Positions 27,336 through 35,475 of a DNA stretch of 49,476 nt are shown here, piece after piece. Under the pieces are notes generated by a model, which did not search any database, was not told the origin of the DNA, and saw only the letters and a list, made by a program, of their open reading frames with translations. Numbering within the stretch: the stretch's first letter is position 1; every line of letters begins with the position of its first letter. This stretch comes from an uncultured Alphaproteobacteria bacterium. GTDB lineage: Bacteria; Pseudomonadota; Alphaproteobacteria; HIMB59; GCA-002718135. Location of the stretch: NCBI GenBank assembly GCA_902586695.1, contig CACIIL010000006.1:1-49476 (forward strand), in the 5' to 3' direction. A program made the translations under genes and the position numbers.

Positions 27336-28934
27336 TTATAATTTATAAAATTCAATTTTTTTTACAATTGTCTTAATAGTTTCCTTAATGCCAAATAATT
27401 TGATAAACGATCCTAAACGAGGTCCTTGTTTTTGACCCAATATTACTTGATATACAAGTTGAAAATAATCTTTTAAATTTTCAAATTTATGATTTTTTCC
27501 AACCTCATAAAGTAATGTCTGAATTTCTTCAGATGTGCTATTTTCGTTTACCTTAAAATTCAAAACAGCCAGTATTTCTTCAAAAAGAGCTATATTATCA
27601 TTATCAATTTTCAAATATTTTTTGTTTGGTAAAACAAAATCATTATAATAATTAATTGCATGATCAATTAATTTATCAAATTCAGGATTATTAGAAGGAT
27701 TAATACTTTTATCGTATTGATTAACAAAGCCCCAAATTATTTTTTTATCATCAGTATTACATATACTAACAAGATTGGTTAGAGAATTAAAGGTTATATC
27801 TGATTTAAATCCTTTTGGATTTCCTGAATGTATATGCCAAATTGGACTATCAAATTTTTTTTCTTTTTCAAGATTTTCATAATTATTATAGTAAGAAATA
27901 TATTCATCTACTGTCTTTGGAATGACATCAAAAAAAAGTTTTTTTGCAGATTTAGGTTTTTGAAACATAAATAAAGATAAGCTTTCAGGGGAACCATAAC
28001 GTAACCATTCATCAACACTAATTCCATTACCTACTGATTTTGATATTTTTTCACCATTTTCATCTAAAAACATTTCATAAATTAAGTTTACTGGAGGTTT
28101 TTTTCCTATGGCTCTACAAATCTTTGAAGCTAGGTCTACGCTTTCTGTAAGATCTTTTCCGCACATTTCATAATCTACATCCAATGACATCCATCTCATA
28201 GACCAATCAACCTTCCATTGTAATTTACAATTACCACCTGTAACTAAAACTTCTACTTTTCTTTGATTTGTAGGTTCTGTGTAAACAATTGTATTTTTAT
28301 TTGGTCTATATTCTTCAATTTGTACTTGCAAAACATTACCAGTTTCTTGACTTATAGGTAAAAAAGGACTGTAAGTATTTTTTCTTTCTTTTCTTAATGT
28401 GGGTAAAATTATTTCAAGTATTTTTTGATAATTATGGAGAATTTCAATTATAATATTATCGAAGAATCCACTTTTGTATTTTTCAGTTGAGCTAACAAAA
28501 TCATAATCAAAATTAAATTTATCCAAAAACGATCTCAATTTTGCATTATTATGATGACCAAAACTTTCATATTTTTCAAAAGGATCAGGAATTGAAGTTA
28601 GAGGTTTACCAATATTTTCAGCCAGCATTTTTTTATTTGGAACATTTTCAGGTACTTTTCTTAAACCATCCATATCATCTGAAAATGTATATAACTTAGT
28701 TGGACAATCGATTAGGGACATAAAAGCATTCCTAACCATAGTTGTTCTAACAACCTCACCAAAAGTTCCTATATGTGGCAAGCCTGATGGACCATAACCA
28801 GTTTCAAATAAAATATAACCTTTATTTGGAGTTTTAAAATTTAACAAACCACCATTTCTTTTAATTAATTGTTGCGCTTCTTTAAAAGGCCAAGATTTTA
28901 AATCAGTTTGAATTTGTTTATTTGTATTATTCAT
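27336..28934 (-). CDS. lysS: Lysyl-tRNA synthetase, class I
   Basis: This is the archaeal-type class I enzyme, also found in many alphaproteobacteria and spirochaetes, rather than the common class II LysRS. The 532-aa protein has the HIGH-type motif GLPHIGTFGE (H54-T57) and the KMSKS-type motif KISKS (296-300, in ENGEKISKSVGNGIS). A helical anticodon-binding region forms the C-terminus. It overlaps the 3' end of a marR gene by 8 bp, so it should be co-transcribed with that regulator. Confidence 0.96.
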   Translation of the reverse strand: MNNTNKQIQTDLKSWPFKEAQQLIKRNGGLLNFKTPNKGYILFETGYGPSGLPHIGTFGEVVRTTMVRNAFMSLIDCPTKLYTFSDDMDGLRKVPENVPNKKMLAENIGKPLTSIPDPFEKYESFGHHNNAKLRSFLDKFNFDYDFVSSTEKYKSGFFDNIIIEILHNYQKILEIILPTLRKERKNTYSPFLPISQETGNVLQVQIEEYRPNKNTIVYTEPTNQRKVEVLVTGGNCKLQWKVDWSMRWMSLDVDYEMCGKDLTESVDLASKICRAIGKKPPVNLIYEMFLDENGEKISKSVGNGISVDEWLRYGSPESLSLFMFQKPKSAKKLFFDVIPKTVDEYISYYNNYENLEKEKKFDSPIWHIHSGNPKGFKSDITFNSLTNLVSICNTDDKKIIWGFVNQYDKSINPSNNPEFDKLIDHAINYYNDFVLPNKKYLKIDNDNIALFEEILAVLNFKVNENSTSEEIQTLLYEVGKNHKFENLKDYFQLVYQVILGQKQGPRLGSFIKLFGIKETIKTIVKKIEFYKL

Positions 28935-29388
28935 TATAGTTTGCTTTAATTCTTATTTTTTTACCCAATAACAATTTTAAAGAATTTATGAAATTATAAG
29001 TTTCTTGATTAAGTTTACTAAAAAAATCATTCTCAGTATTAATTACATCATTAATTATTTTTTTAACAATATTATTTCCCTCTTTTGTTAATTCTAATTT
29101 ATTAGATCTGTTGTCATTTGGTGTCATTTTTTTAATTAGCTTCTTTTTATTCAATTTAGTTAATTTAGCACTTACAACTGATTTATCTATAAATGAGTGT
29201 TTTACTATATCAACTTGACTAATATTATTTGAAATATCAGATAAATTATAAATGGTTTCTAATATTAAGTATTCATTAAAGGAAATATTAAATTTATTTA
29301 TTTTATTTCTAATTTTAGATTGCCACAGATTTGAAGTCTGCCAAATTAATAACCCTATTCTATTCTCATTAAGAGAAGTGTCTGCCAT
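28927..29388 (-). CDS. MarR family transcriptional regulator
   Basis: The 153-aa protein has the MarR winged-helix core: NEYLILETIYNLSD, then a recognition helix region VDIVKHSFIDKSVVSAKLTKLNKKKLIKK, then the wing MTPNDNRSNKLELT. I chose the ATG at 29388. A longer frame to 29436 would add 16 residues (SLQIKKVCIQIVCIQ) made by translating two DNA palindromes. Those palindromes are the likely operator. It overlaps lysS by 8 bp, so autoregulation would extend to lysS, pyrD and the HAD gene. The ligand is unknown. Confidence 0.88.
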   Translation of the reverse strand: MADTSLNENRIGLLIWQTSNLWQSKIRNKINKFNISFNEYLILETIYNLSDISNNISQVDIVKHSFIDKSVVSAKLTKLNKKKLIKKMTPNDNRSNKLELTKEGNNIVKKIINDVINTENDFFSKLNQETYNFINSLKLLLGKKIRIKANYNE

Positions 29389-29414
29389 TTGTATACAAAC
29401 TATTTGTATACAAA
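29388..29414. promoter_or_regulatory. Tandem perfect 12-bp palindromes, predicted MarR operator
   Basis: TTTGTATACAAA occurs twice, at 29388-29399 and 29403-29414, with centres 15 bp apart. Each copy is a perfect inverted repeat. The first overlaps the initial base of the marR ATG. On the minus strand the second contains a TATACA -10-like hexamer (29410-29405), with a TTTACA -35-like element at 29431-29426 (15-bp spacing, short). A bound regulator would block initiation. The repeats are seen directly; MarR binding is inferred from family habit and position. Confidence 0.7.
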
Positions 29415-29454
29415 CTTTTTTAATTTGTAAAGACAATTATTATAAATTTCTTGC

Positions 29455-29763
29455 TTATTCAGGCGCTAATTCCAATTCTAGACCATCAAGTTCTTCAGAA
29501 AGCTCAATTTGACAACTAAGCCTGGAGTTATTTTTAACATCAAATGCTTGATCTAACATAGACTCCTCTTCATCATCTTTTTGTTTAAGCTTATTAAGCC
29601 ATTTATCACTAATATAAACATGACATGTAGCACATGCACAACATCCGCCACACGCAGCCTCTATATCAAGTCCTTTATCTCTAATCACTTCCATTAAAGT
29701 TGAGTTATTATCTGCCTCCAATATATGTTTGTTACCTTCTCGATCAATAATTGATATTTTCAT
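29455..29763 (-). CDS. [2Fe-2S] ferredoxin, adrenodoxin type
   Basis: The 102-aa protein has the adrenodoxin-type cluster spacing: C38, C44, C47 and C84 (C-x5-C-x2-C...C), in ACGGCCACATCHV and RLSCQIEL. Two extra cysteines (C41, C42) lie in the loop. Such ferredoxins serve iron-sulfur assembly, hydroxylases and heme A synthesis. It overlaps a ferredoxin reductase gene by 4 bp, and that pair is divergent from ctaA. The downstream gap to marR is 66 bp. Confidence 0.93.
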   Translation of the reverse strand: MKISIIDREGNKHILEADNNSTLMEVIRDKGLDIEAACGGCCACATCHVYISDKWLNKLKQKDDEEESMLDQAFDVKNNSRLSCQIELSEELDGLELELAPE

Positions 29764-30776
29764 GTAGAATTAAGTTTTTTATGGAGATCTTTAGATGAAG
29801 TTGTATATCGAAATACATTTTTTTTATCAGGAAAACAATATTTAAAACATTCTTGAGCCATTAATGCTGCTTCATGAAAGCCTGATAAAATTAATTTCAA
29901 CTTACCTGGATATATATTGATATCACCGATAGCAAATATTGAAGGTTCTGAAGTTTCGAATTTTTCAGTATCTACTTTTATTAAATTTTTATCTAAATTT
30001 AATCCCCAATCTGCTATTGGACCTAGTTCCATTTTTAAACCAAAAAAAGGTAATAAAAAATCAACTTCATAATTTTTTGCTTCTTTATCATTTTTAACAA
30101 TAACTTTTATTTTTTCATTTTTTAATTCTTCAATATTTTGTATCTGACCAATTGAAAAAATAATTTTCTTTTCTTTTTCTAATTTAAGCATTTTAGAAAC
30201 TGAATCCGGAGCTGCTTTAAATTCTTTTCTTCTATGGATTAAAGTTACGTCCGCAATTTTTGATAATTCATTAGTCCAGTCTAAAGCAGAATCCCCACCA
30301 CCAGCAATGAGTAATTTACCTCCTTTAAATTTAGATTTATCCCTTATTGAATAAAAAATATTTTTACCTTCTAAATGATCAATATTTTGTAATGGAATCT
30401 TTCGAGGAACAAAACTTCCAGCCCCTCCAGCTATTACCAAGCATTTTGACTGTATTTTTTTATTTATGCTTGTTTCAACAAGCCACTCATTTGTTTCAAG
30501 TTTAGTTATTTTTTGAACTTGTTGGTTTAAATGATAAACAGGTTTAAATGGTTTTGCTTGTGCTATCAGATCATTAGTAAGTTCTTGCCCTGTAATACTA
30601 ATTCTTGATGGAATGTCATATATCGGCTTATCTGGATATAATTCAGCACATTGACCACCTGGTTTATCTAAATTATCAATAACATGGCAAGAAATATTCA
30701 ATAAACCTAGTTCAAAAATTGCAAATAAACCTACAGGTCCAGCACCAATAATTATAACATCAGTTTTTTCATTCAT
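29760..30776 (-). CDS. Ferredoxin-NADP reductase, thioredoxin-reductase-like
   Basis: The 338-aa flavoprotein has FAD motif IIIGAGPVGLF (residues 8-18), GGQCAELYPDKPIYDIPS, NADPH motif IAGGGDSALDW (157-167), LIHRRKEFKAAP and the C-terminal FAIGDINIYPGKLKLIL. There is no redox-active CxxC, which distinguishes the YumC-type ferredoxin reductase from thioredoxin reductase. I chose the ATG at 30776; the longer frame to 30851 would run into the divergent ctaA gene and adds 25 residues before the FAD motif. The 4-bp overlap with ferredoxin marks its partner. Confidence 0.93.
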   Translation of the reverse strand: MNEKTDVIIIGAGPVGLFAIFELGLLNISCHVIDNLDKPGGQCAELYPDKPIYDIPSRISITGQELTNDLIAQAKPFKPVYHLNQQVQKITKLETNEWLVETSINKKIQSKCLVIAGGAGSFVPRKIPLQNIDHLEGKNIFYSIRDKSKFKGGKLLIAGGGDSALDWTNELSKIADVTLIHRRKEFKAAPDSVSKMLKLEKEKKIIFSIGQIQNIEELKNEKIKVIVKNDKEAKNYEVDFLLPFFGLKMELGPIADWGLNLDKNLIKVDTEKFETSEPSIFAIGDINIYPGKLKLILSGFHEAALMAQECFKYCFPDKKNVFRYTTSSKDLHKKLNST

Positions 30777-30827
30777 GGTATTTAAATAACAAAATTTCTT
30801 ACTATTTCTATATAATATATTAATTTT
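30777..30827. promoter_or_regulatory. 51-bp divergent promoter region, ferredoxin reductase / ctaA
   Basis: A perfect TATAAT (30811-30816) stands 11 bp before the ctaA ATG, giving a leader of only a few bases. On the minus strand a TATTTA hexamer ends 6 bp before the reductase ATG. No clear -35 is visible for either. The region is all A/T-rich; promoter activity is inferred. Confidence 0.4.
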
Positions 30828-31874
30828 ATGCAATTTACCGAGATAAAACAAAACTATTATGGCTCAGTTATGCTGTGGCTGATTTTATTAACAATTATGG
30901 TGTTTTTAATAATCATAATTGGTGGTTTAACAAGATTAACTGATTCAGGATTGTCAATGGTAGATTGGCAGCCATTACTTGGAACTATTCCACCTTTAAA
31001 TTATAGTCAATGGATGGAGGTATTTGATAAATATAAATTAACTCCTGAATTTATTTACGTAAATAAAAATATGGAACTTGAAGAATTCAAATTTATTTTT
31101 TGGTGGGAATGGTTCCATAGATTTTTTGCAAGACTAATAGGGATTGTTTTTGTTTTTCCATTCATTTACTTTTTTTTAAAAAAATATCTAAACAAATTTT
31201 TTTATAAAAGATTTACAATCCTGTTTTGCCTAGGTTTGCTTCAAGCATTTGTTGGTTGGTGGATGGTAAAAAGTGGTTTAGTTAATGATCCTTATGTAAG
31301 TCAATATAGACTAACTTTTCACTTAATGAATGCTGTAATAATTTACTGTTTACTAGTATGGACATGTATAGAATATTATTTTTTTAAAAATATGCGTTTT
31401 ATATCGTCTTTTAATAGTAAAGAATTTTGGATATTTTTATGCATCTCTTTAGTCTTTTTGACAATTTTAAGTGGTGGATTTATGGCAGGTTCTCATGCTG
31501 GACAATCCTTTAATACTTATCCGTTAATGAATGGCAAAATCATACCTGATGATATTTATTTAGTAGATTTAGGAATTTTAAACATTTTTGAAAATGTTGT
31601 AACTATAAATTTTAATCATAGGTGGCTTGGTACGCTCACTTTTATTTTTACTTTTTCACTTTTTAGTTATCTAATTTTTAATAATTTTATAAAATTATCA
31701 AATAAAATTATCGTAATAGTGTTAGTGGTTTTAACATTCCAATTTACACTTGGTATAATGGCATTACTATCAAATGTTGCTATACAATATGGAAGTTTAC
31801 ATCAAACAAATTCAATTGTTTTATTAACAGTACTTTTGTTTGCTTATTTCAAATCAAAATTAAATGCAGGATAA
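30828..31874 (+). CDS. ctaA: Heme A synthase (COX15/CtaA)
   Basis: CtaA oxidises the C8 methyl of heme O to a formyl group, making heme A for aa3-type cytochrome oxidase. The 348-aa integral membrane protein has about eight helices and four conserved histidines, H97 (WFHRFFARLIG), H165 (LTFHLMNA), H264 (NFNHRWLGTL) and H325 (GSLHQTNS), which ligate hemes in the two halves. The GGLTRLTDSGLSM N-terminal motif is intact. It is divergent from a ferredoxin reductase-ferredoxin pair, which could be its electron supply. Confidence 0.96.
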   Translation: MQFTEIKQNYYGSVMLWLILLTIMVFLIIIIGGLTRLTDSGLSMVDWQPLLGTIPPLNYSQWMEVFDKYKLTPEFIYVNKNMELEEFKFIFWWEWFHRFFARLIGIVFVFPFIYFFLKKYLNKFFYKRFTILFCLGLLQAFVGWWMVKSGLVNDPYVSQYRLTFHLMNAVIIYCLLVWTCIEYYFFKNMRFISSFNSKEFWIFLCISLVFLTILSGGFMAGSHAGQSFNTYPLMNGKIIPDDIYLVDLGILNIFENVVTINFNHRWLGTLTFIFTFSLFSYLIFNNFIKLSNKIIVIVLVVLTFQFTLGIMALLSNVAIQYGSLHQTNSIVLLTVLLFAYFKSKLNAG

Positions 31875-32064
31875 TATCAAGTAATTAAGAAAGATGATTA
31901 GTAATAAAAACTTTATAGAGAATATATAAAAAATGTTAAAATTCCTAAAATAGTATAAAGAAAGGCCTTTAAATATCTAAAAAGATTTGCATTAAGTAAA
32001 AAAATACTGGATTACTTGGCAAATATTTCATATTTATGGATAAATCAAAATTAAGATTTAAATC
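31875..32064. other. Longest gene-free gap (190 bp)
   Basis: This is the longest non-coding stretch of the window. I see no tRNA, hairpin or riboswitch. On the minus strand a short hydrophobic frame (YLKAFLYTILGILTFFIYSL, ending in TAA near 31919) reads like a membrane helix, but it has no ATG, GTG or TTG start after the preceding in-frame stop. It may be chance or a decayed small gene. The promoter for the DUF6134 gene presumably lies near 32040. Confidence 0.5.
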
Positions 32065-32748
32065 ATGAGATATATTATTTCAGTCATTCTTTTAACATTT
32101 ATTAATTTGCCTCTATTAGCTCAAGCATTTCCCATCCCAGAAGATAAGGAAGTTGGTTTTGATGTAATAAGAAAAAATAAAATTATTGGCAATTTAACTA
32201 CTAAATTTAAAGTAAATGAAGAAGCTATCATTTTACATTCTGTGCTAAATATTGAAGTAAAAATTTTATTCATTCCTGCTTATAAGTTTTTTCAAGAAAC
32301 AACTGAAACTTGGATAGGCAATAATTTTATATCAATCGATGGTTTTACAAATTTTGAAGATGATAGAGAATATAAAATTGATGGTAAAGATGAAGATGGT
32401 TTTTTTAGAGTTACTGGGATGGATGGATTATTAGAATTAGATGAAAAGATAATTCCACTCAATTATTGGAATAAAAAAATGCTTAAAGAGAAAGAAGTTT
32501 TTGATACACAAAAAGGAATTGTAAGAAAAATTGAAGTAGAAAAATTAAAAGATGAAGAAATTAATATTAATAATATTCAGATCAATGCTGAAAAATATAT
32601 TTTTAATGCTTCAATAAACCCAAAAGATAAAGGGCCATTTCCAGAATATATATTATGGTATCACAATGACGAATTAATCAAGATGCAATTTAAAAATCCT
32701 AAAGATAAAAAAATTATAACTATCTTAAGAAATGACTGGAATTCATAA
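32065..32748 (+). CDS. DUF6134 family exported protein
   Basis: The 227-aa protein has a signal peptide (hydrophobic core IISVILLTFINLPLLAQA, likely cleaved near residue 21). A beta-rich domain follows, like DUF6134 and DUF3108 proteins: VGFDVIRKNKIIGNLTTKFKV near the N-terminus, then PFPEYILWYHNDELIKMQF toward the end. Such folds resemble lipid- or polymer-binding periplasmic beta barrels, but no role is established. The stop (TAA) directly abuts the GTG of the SDR gene, so they form an operon. Confidence 0.8.
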   Translation: MRYIISVILLTFINLPLLAQAFPIPEDKEVGFDVIRKNKIIGNLTTKFKVNEEAIILHSVLNIEVKILFIPAYKFFQETTETWIGNNFISIDGFTNFEDDREYKIDGKDEDGFFRVTGMDGLLELDEKIIPLNYWNKKMLKEKEVFDTQKGIVRKIEVEKLKDEEININNIQINAEKYIFNASINPKDKGPFPEYILWYHNDELIKMQFKNPKDKKIITILRNDWNS

Positions 32749-33510
32749 GTGCAAAAAACAATATGGATTACAGGAGGTTCTTCAGGAATTGGCTTTGCTA
32801 CTGCAAAAAAATTTTTAAAAAATAATTGGGTTGTAGTTATAAGTTCAAGTAATCTTGAGAAATTAAAAAAAGCAAAAAAAAATATCAGTAATGAAAATCA
32901 CATCGAAAATCTCCATATACTAAAGTGTGATATCACAAATAAATCTGAAGTAAAAAATACAATTACTTTTATAGAAGAAAAAATTGGAAAAATAAATATA
33001 GCTCTTTTAAATGCAGCAGCATACTCTCCCAATCAAAGCCAGGAATTTGATATAGAAAATTATGAATTACTTATAAATGTTAATTTGAAAGGGACACTTT
33101 ACTGCATAAATATACTTAAAGATGTTATGAAAGATAGAAACAATATTATTGCAATAGTATCATCACCGATAGGTTATAGAGGTTGGCCAACTTCAGGAGC
33201 TTATGGAATGACTAAAGCAGCACAATTAAATCTTTCAGAAAGCTTATTTTTTGATTTTAAAAAAATAAAAATTCAAATTAAAGTAATCAATCCAGGATTT
33301 ATTGATACCGAAGCAACTAGGTTAAATTCTTTTAAAATGCCATTTTTAAAATCTGCAGATTTTGCTGCTGATAAAATTTATAACGGACTGGTGTTCAAAA
33401 AAAAATTTGAAATTTATTTCCCTTTTTTGGTTGTTTTTTTTGTTAAAATACTACGAATACTTCCCTATCGTTTATATTTTTATATATGGAAAAAAATTGG
33501 AAATTTTTAA
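32749..33510 (+). CDS. Short-chain dehydrogenase/reductase
   Basis: A classical SDR of 253 aa with a GTG start immediately after the DUF6134 stop. It has the cofactor motif TGGSSGIG (residues 8-15), a NAAA-like N90 region, active-site Ser 138/139, and YGMTK with Y152 and K156. An SSSN stretch after strand 2 suggests NADP(H). The last about 40 residues are hydrophobic and basic (FPFLVVFFVKILRILPYRLYF), suggesting membrane association. The substrate is unknown. The stop overlaps convergent pfkA by 4 bp. Confidence 0.9.
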   Translation: MQKTIWITGGSSGIGFATAKKFLKNNWVVVISSSNLEKLKKAKKNISNENHIENLHILKCDITNKSEVKNTITFIEEKIGKINIALLNAAAYSPNQSQEFDIENYELLINVNLKGTLYCINILKDVMKDRNNIIAIVSSPIGYRGWPTSGAYGMTKAAQLNLSESLFFDFKKIKIQIKVINPGFIDTEATRLNSFKMPFLKSADFAADKIYNGLVFKKKFEIYFPFLVVFFVKILRILPYRLYFYIWKKIGNF

Positions 33511-34592
33511 TTAATATCACCTATATATATCCCTAAAGCTATAGCTACTTCAATTAACGGATCATTCTTGCTTAAAGTTTGGGATTTTCCTGCAATATCA
33601 TTTAGAGAAACATCTTTTACACTTCTATCTTGCCATACAACAACTCTATTAAATTTACCATTAGCGATTAAATCAACTGCTTTCACACCAAATGCACTTG
33701 CTATTAATCTATCTCGATGGGTAGGTTGCGCACCTCTTTGAACATGACCTAGAACAGTTACACGCGTTTCTGCATCAGTAAGTTTATATATTTTATCACC
33801 TAAATAAGCTCCTATACCACCTAGCCTTACCTCTCCATCTACAAACTTTACAGTTGCTTTTTTTCCATCTTCTTTCTTAACAGCTTCTGCTACAACAATT
33901 AAAGCATGGTTTCTTCCTTCACTTCTTATTTTCTCAATATGCTTTGCTATTCCTTTAATCGAATATGGTATTTCCGGAATAAGTATGACATCAGCTCCAC
34001 CAGCTATTCCTGCATTTAAAGCTATATGTCCAGCATCTCTTCCCATAACTTCTAAAATCATAGCTCTTCTGTGACTGGCTGCAGTTGGTTGTAACATATC
34101 AAGGGCATTTGTAGCAACATCAACAGCAGTGTCGTAACCTATAGATAACTCATTATGTTTTACATCATTATCAATTGTCTTAGGTATACCAATAAAGTTT
34201 ATATTTCCTTTTTTAGTTAAAGATTGCAATAATTTTAAACTTCCATCTCCACCTATGCCAATTAAAGCATCTAATTCTAATTTTTTAAAACTATCAATAA
34301 TCAGCTCGGTAATTTCAATTTCTTTCCCATTTCTAACTATTTTACCAAATGGTTTACCTTTATTATTTGATCCTAAAAAAGTTCCTCCCATCCTCAATAA
34401 ATTTCCATCAAAGTCTGAGGTTTTTAATTCTACCACATCAATTGGATCTTTCATTAAACCTAAAGTTCCATCTCTAAGGCCATATACTTGCCATCCATAC
34501 TGATTAATCGCTCTAAGGGTTACAGCTCTAATAACAGCATTTAATCCTGCACAGTCACCACCACTTGTTAAAATACCTATTTTTTTTACCAC
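33507..34592 (-). CDS. 6-phosphofructokinase (group III-like, probably ATP-dependent)
   Basis: PFK phosphorylates fructose 6-phosphate to the bisphosphate. The 361-aa protein has TSGGDCAGLNAVIR, GGTFLGSNNKGK, GGDGS (114-118), PKTIDND (137-143) with catalytic base D141, MEVMGRDAGH-type motif and GGADVILIPE. At the donor-choosing sites it has Gly117 (E. coli Gly104, typical of ATP enzymes) and Lys138 (E. coli Gly124, usually Lys in PPi enzymes). That Gly/Lys pairing is known from actinobacterial ATP-PFKs, so ATP is more likely than PPi. With pyruvate kinase also present, an Embden-Meyerhof route is suggested. Confidence 0.93.
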   Translation of the reverse strand: MVKKIGILTSGGDCAGLNAVIRAVTLRAINQYGWQVYGLRDGTLGLMKDPIDVVELKTSDFDGNLLRMGGTFLGSNNKGKPFGKIVRNGKEIEITELIIDSFKKLELDALIGIGGDGSLKLLQSLTKKGNINFIGIPKTIDNDVKHNELSIGYDTAVDVATNALDMLQPTAASHRRAMILEVMGRDAGHIALNAGIAGGADVILIPEIPYSIKGIAKHIEKIRSEGRNHALIVVAEAVKKEDGKKATVKFVDGEVRLGGIGAYLGDKIYKLTDAETRVTVLGHVQRGAQPTHRDRLIASAFGVKAVDLIANGKFNRVVVWQDRSVKDVSLNDIAGKSQTLSKNDPLIEVAIALGIYIGDIN

Positions 34593-34636
34593 GACGAGCT
34601 TATATACTATTATTTTATAAGATATATTTATTTTTA

Positions 34637-34837
34637 ATGATTGATTCTAATAAATTAATAGGAAAGCTTAAAGAGTTGGAGCAAGAACATTCAGATCTTG
34701 ATCAAATTTTAATTCAGTTACAAGAAAAACATACAGTTGATTTTTTACAAATACAAAGATTAAAAAAAAGAAAGTTAGCTCTTAAAGACAAAATCACACA
34801 TTTAAAAAATGATTTAGAGCCAGATAGTATTGCTTAA
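34637..34837 (+). CDS. YdcH-like DUF465 protein
   Basis: The 66-aa protein is a helical hairpin of the DUF465 family: LKELEQEHSDLDQILIQL, then FLQIQRLKKRKLALKDKI. Family members are small coiled-coil proteins of unknown function. An upstream frame open to 34565 adds 24 hydrophobic, unrelated residues overlapping the pfk 5' end, so I chose the ATG at 34637. The stop overlaps convergent COQ9 by 4 bp. Confidence 0.87.
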   Translation: MIDSNKLIGKLKELEQEHSDLDQILIQLQEKHTVDFLQIQRLKKRKLALKDKITHLKNDLEPDSIA

Positions 34838-35475
34838 TTAAAATTTTTTATAATTTTTAAAATATTTGGAAAATTATTTTTAAGAAGTTTTATTTTTAAT
34901 TTTAACTCTGGAATTTTGGAAACTCTTTTTAAATTAGTATCTATAATTTCCTCTAATTTGTCTTGGTTATTGTTGTTAAAAAAAAATAGTAAAACTCTTG
35001 TATAAATACCAGCTAATATTAATCTTTTTGTATAGTAATTAAAATCAACTGAAGTATCACCTGCGATTATCCAAATTTGATTTACAGAATTGTAAAGTTG
35101 ATTAGATATAGAAAGGTTTTTTTTCGGAAGTAGTATACTTAAAAAAATTTTTCTATAAAAATCTTTTTCTTTATCCATTAATAAAATTTTACAAAGTAAT
35201 ATTTTTTTTATTCTTTTATGAAGAGGTAATTTTATTAAATTTAATTTTTTACAATATTTTTCAAGATCATTGTTTAATTGATCCAATGTAAATTTAATAA
35301 TATCACTATTACCTTGGGGAAAAAGAAGATTTATTTCATTTTCATTAATATCATAATCATTTGACATCAATTTTATTGTGTCAGACCTTAATCCATTTCT
35401 TCTAATAGATTTTTTAAAAAATTTTAAAATTTCTAATCTTTTATTTAAAAGAAATTTATTTTGATTCTTTAGCAT
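34834..35475 (-). CDS. COQ9 family ubiquinone biosynthesis protein
   Basis: The 213-aa helical protein has the COQ9 C-terminal signature QIWIIAGDTSVDFNYYTKR followed by LILAGIYTRVLLFFF, and an N-terminal segment LLFPQGNSDIIKFTLDQL in place of the TetR-like helix. COQ9 binds isoprenoid lipids and presents quinone intermediates to COQ7-type hydroxylases at the membrane. It overlaps def by 20 bp, so they share a transcript. Sequence outside the signature is diverged and lysine-rich. Confidence 0.88.
   Translation of the reverse strand: MLKNQNKFLLNKRLEILKFFKKSIRRNGLRSDTIKLMSNDYDINENEINLLFPQGNSDIIKFTLDQLNNDLEKYCKKLNLIKLPLHKRIKKILLCKILLMDKEKDFYRKIFLSILLPKKNLSISNQLYNSVNQIWIIAGDTSVDFNYYTKRLILAGIYTRVLLFFFNNNNQDKLEEIIDTNLKRVSKIPELKLKIKLLKNNFPNILKIIKNFN

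Noticed and set aside
29389-29436. N-terminal extension of the MarR protein
   Set aside because: The 16 extra residues come from translating two DNA palindromes, which explains the VCIQIVCIQ repetition better as an operator than as protein.
30777-30851. Upstream start for the ferredoxin reductase
   Set aside because: It would overlap the divergent ctaA coding region and adds residues before the FAD motif that are foreign to the family.
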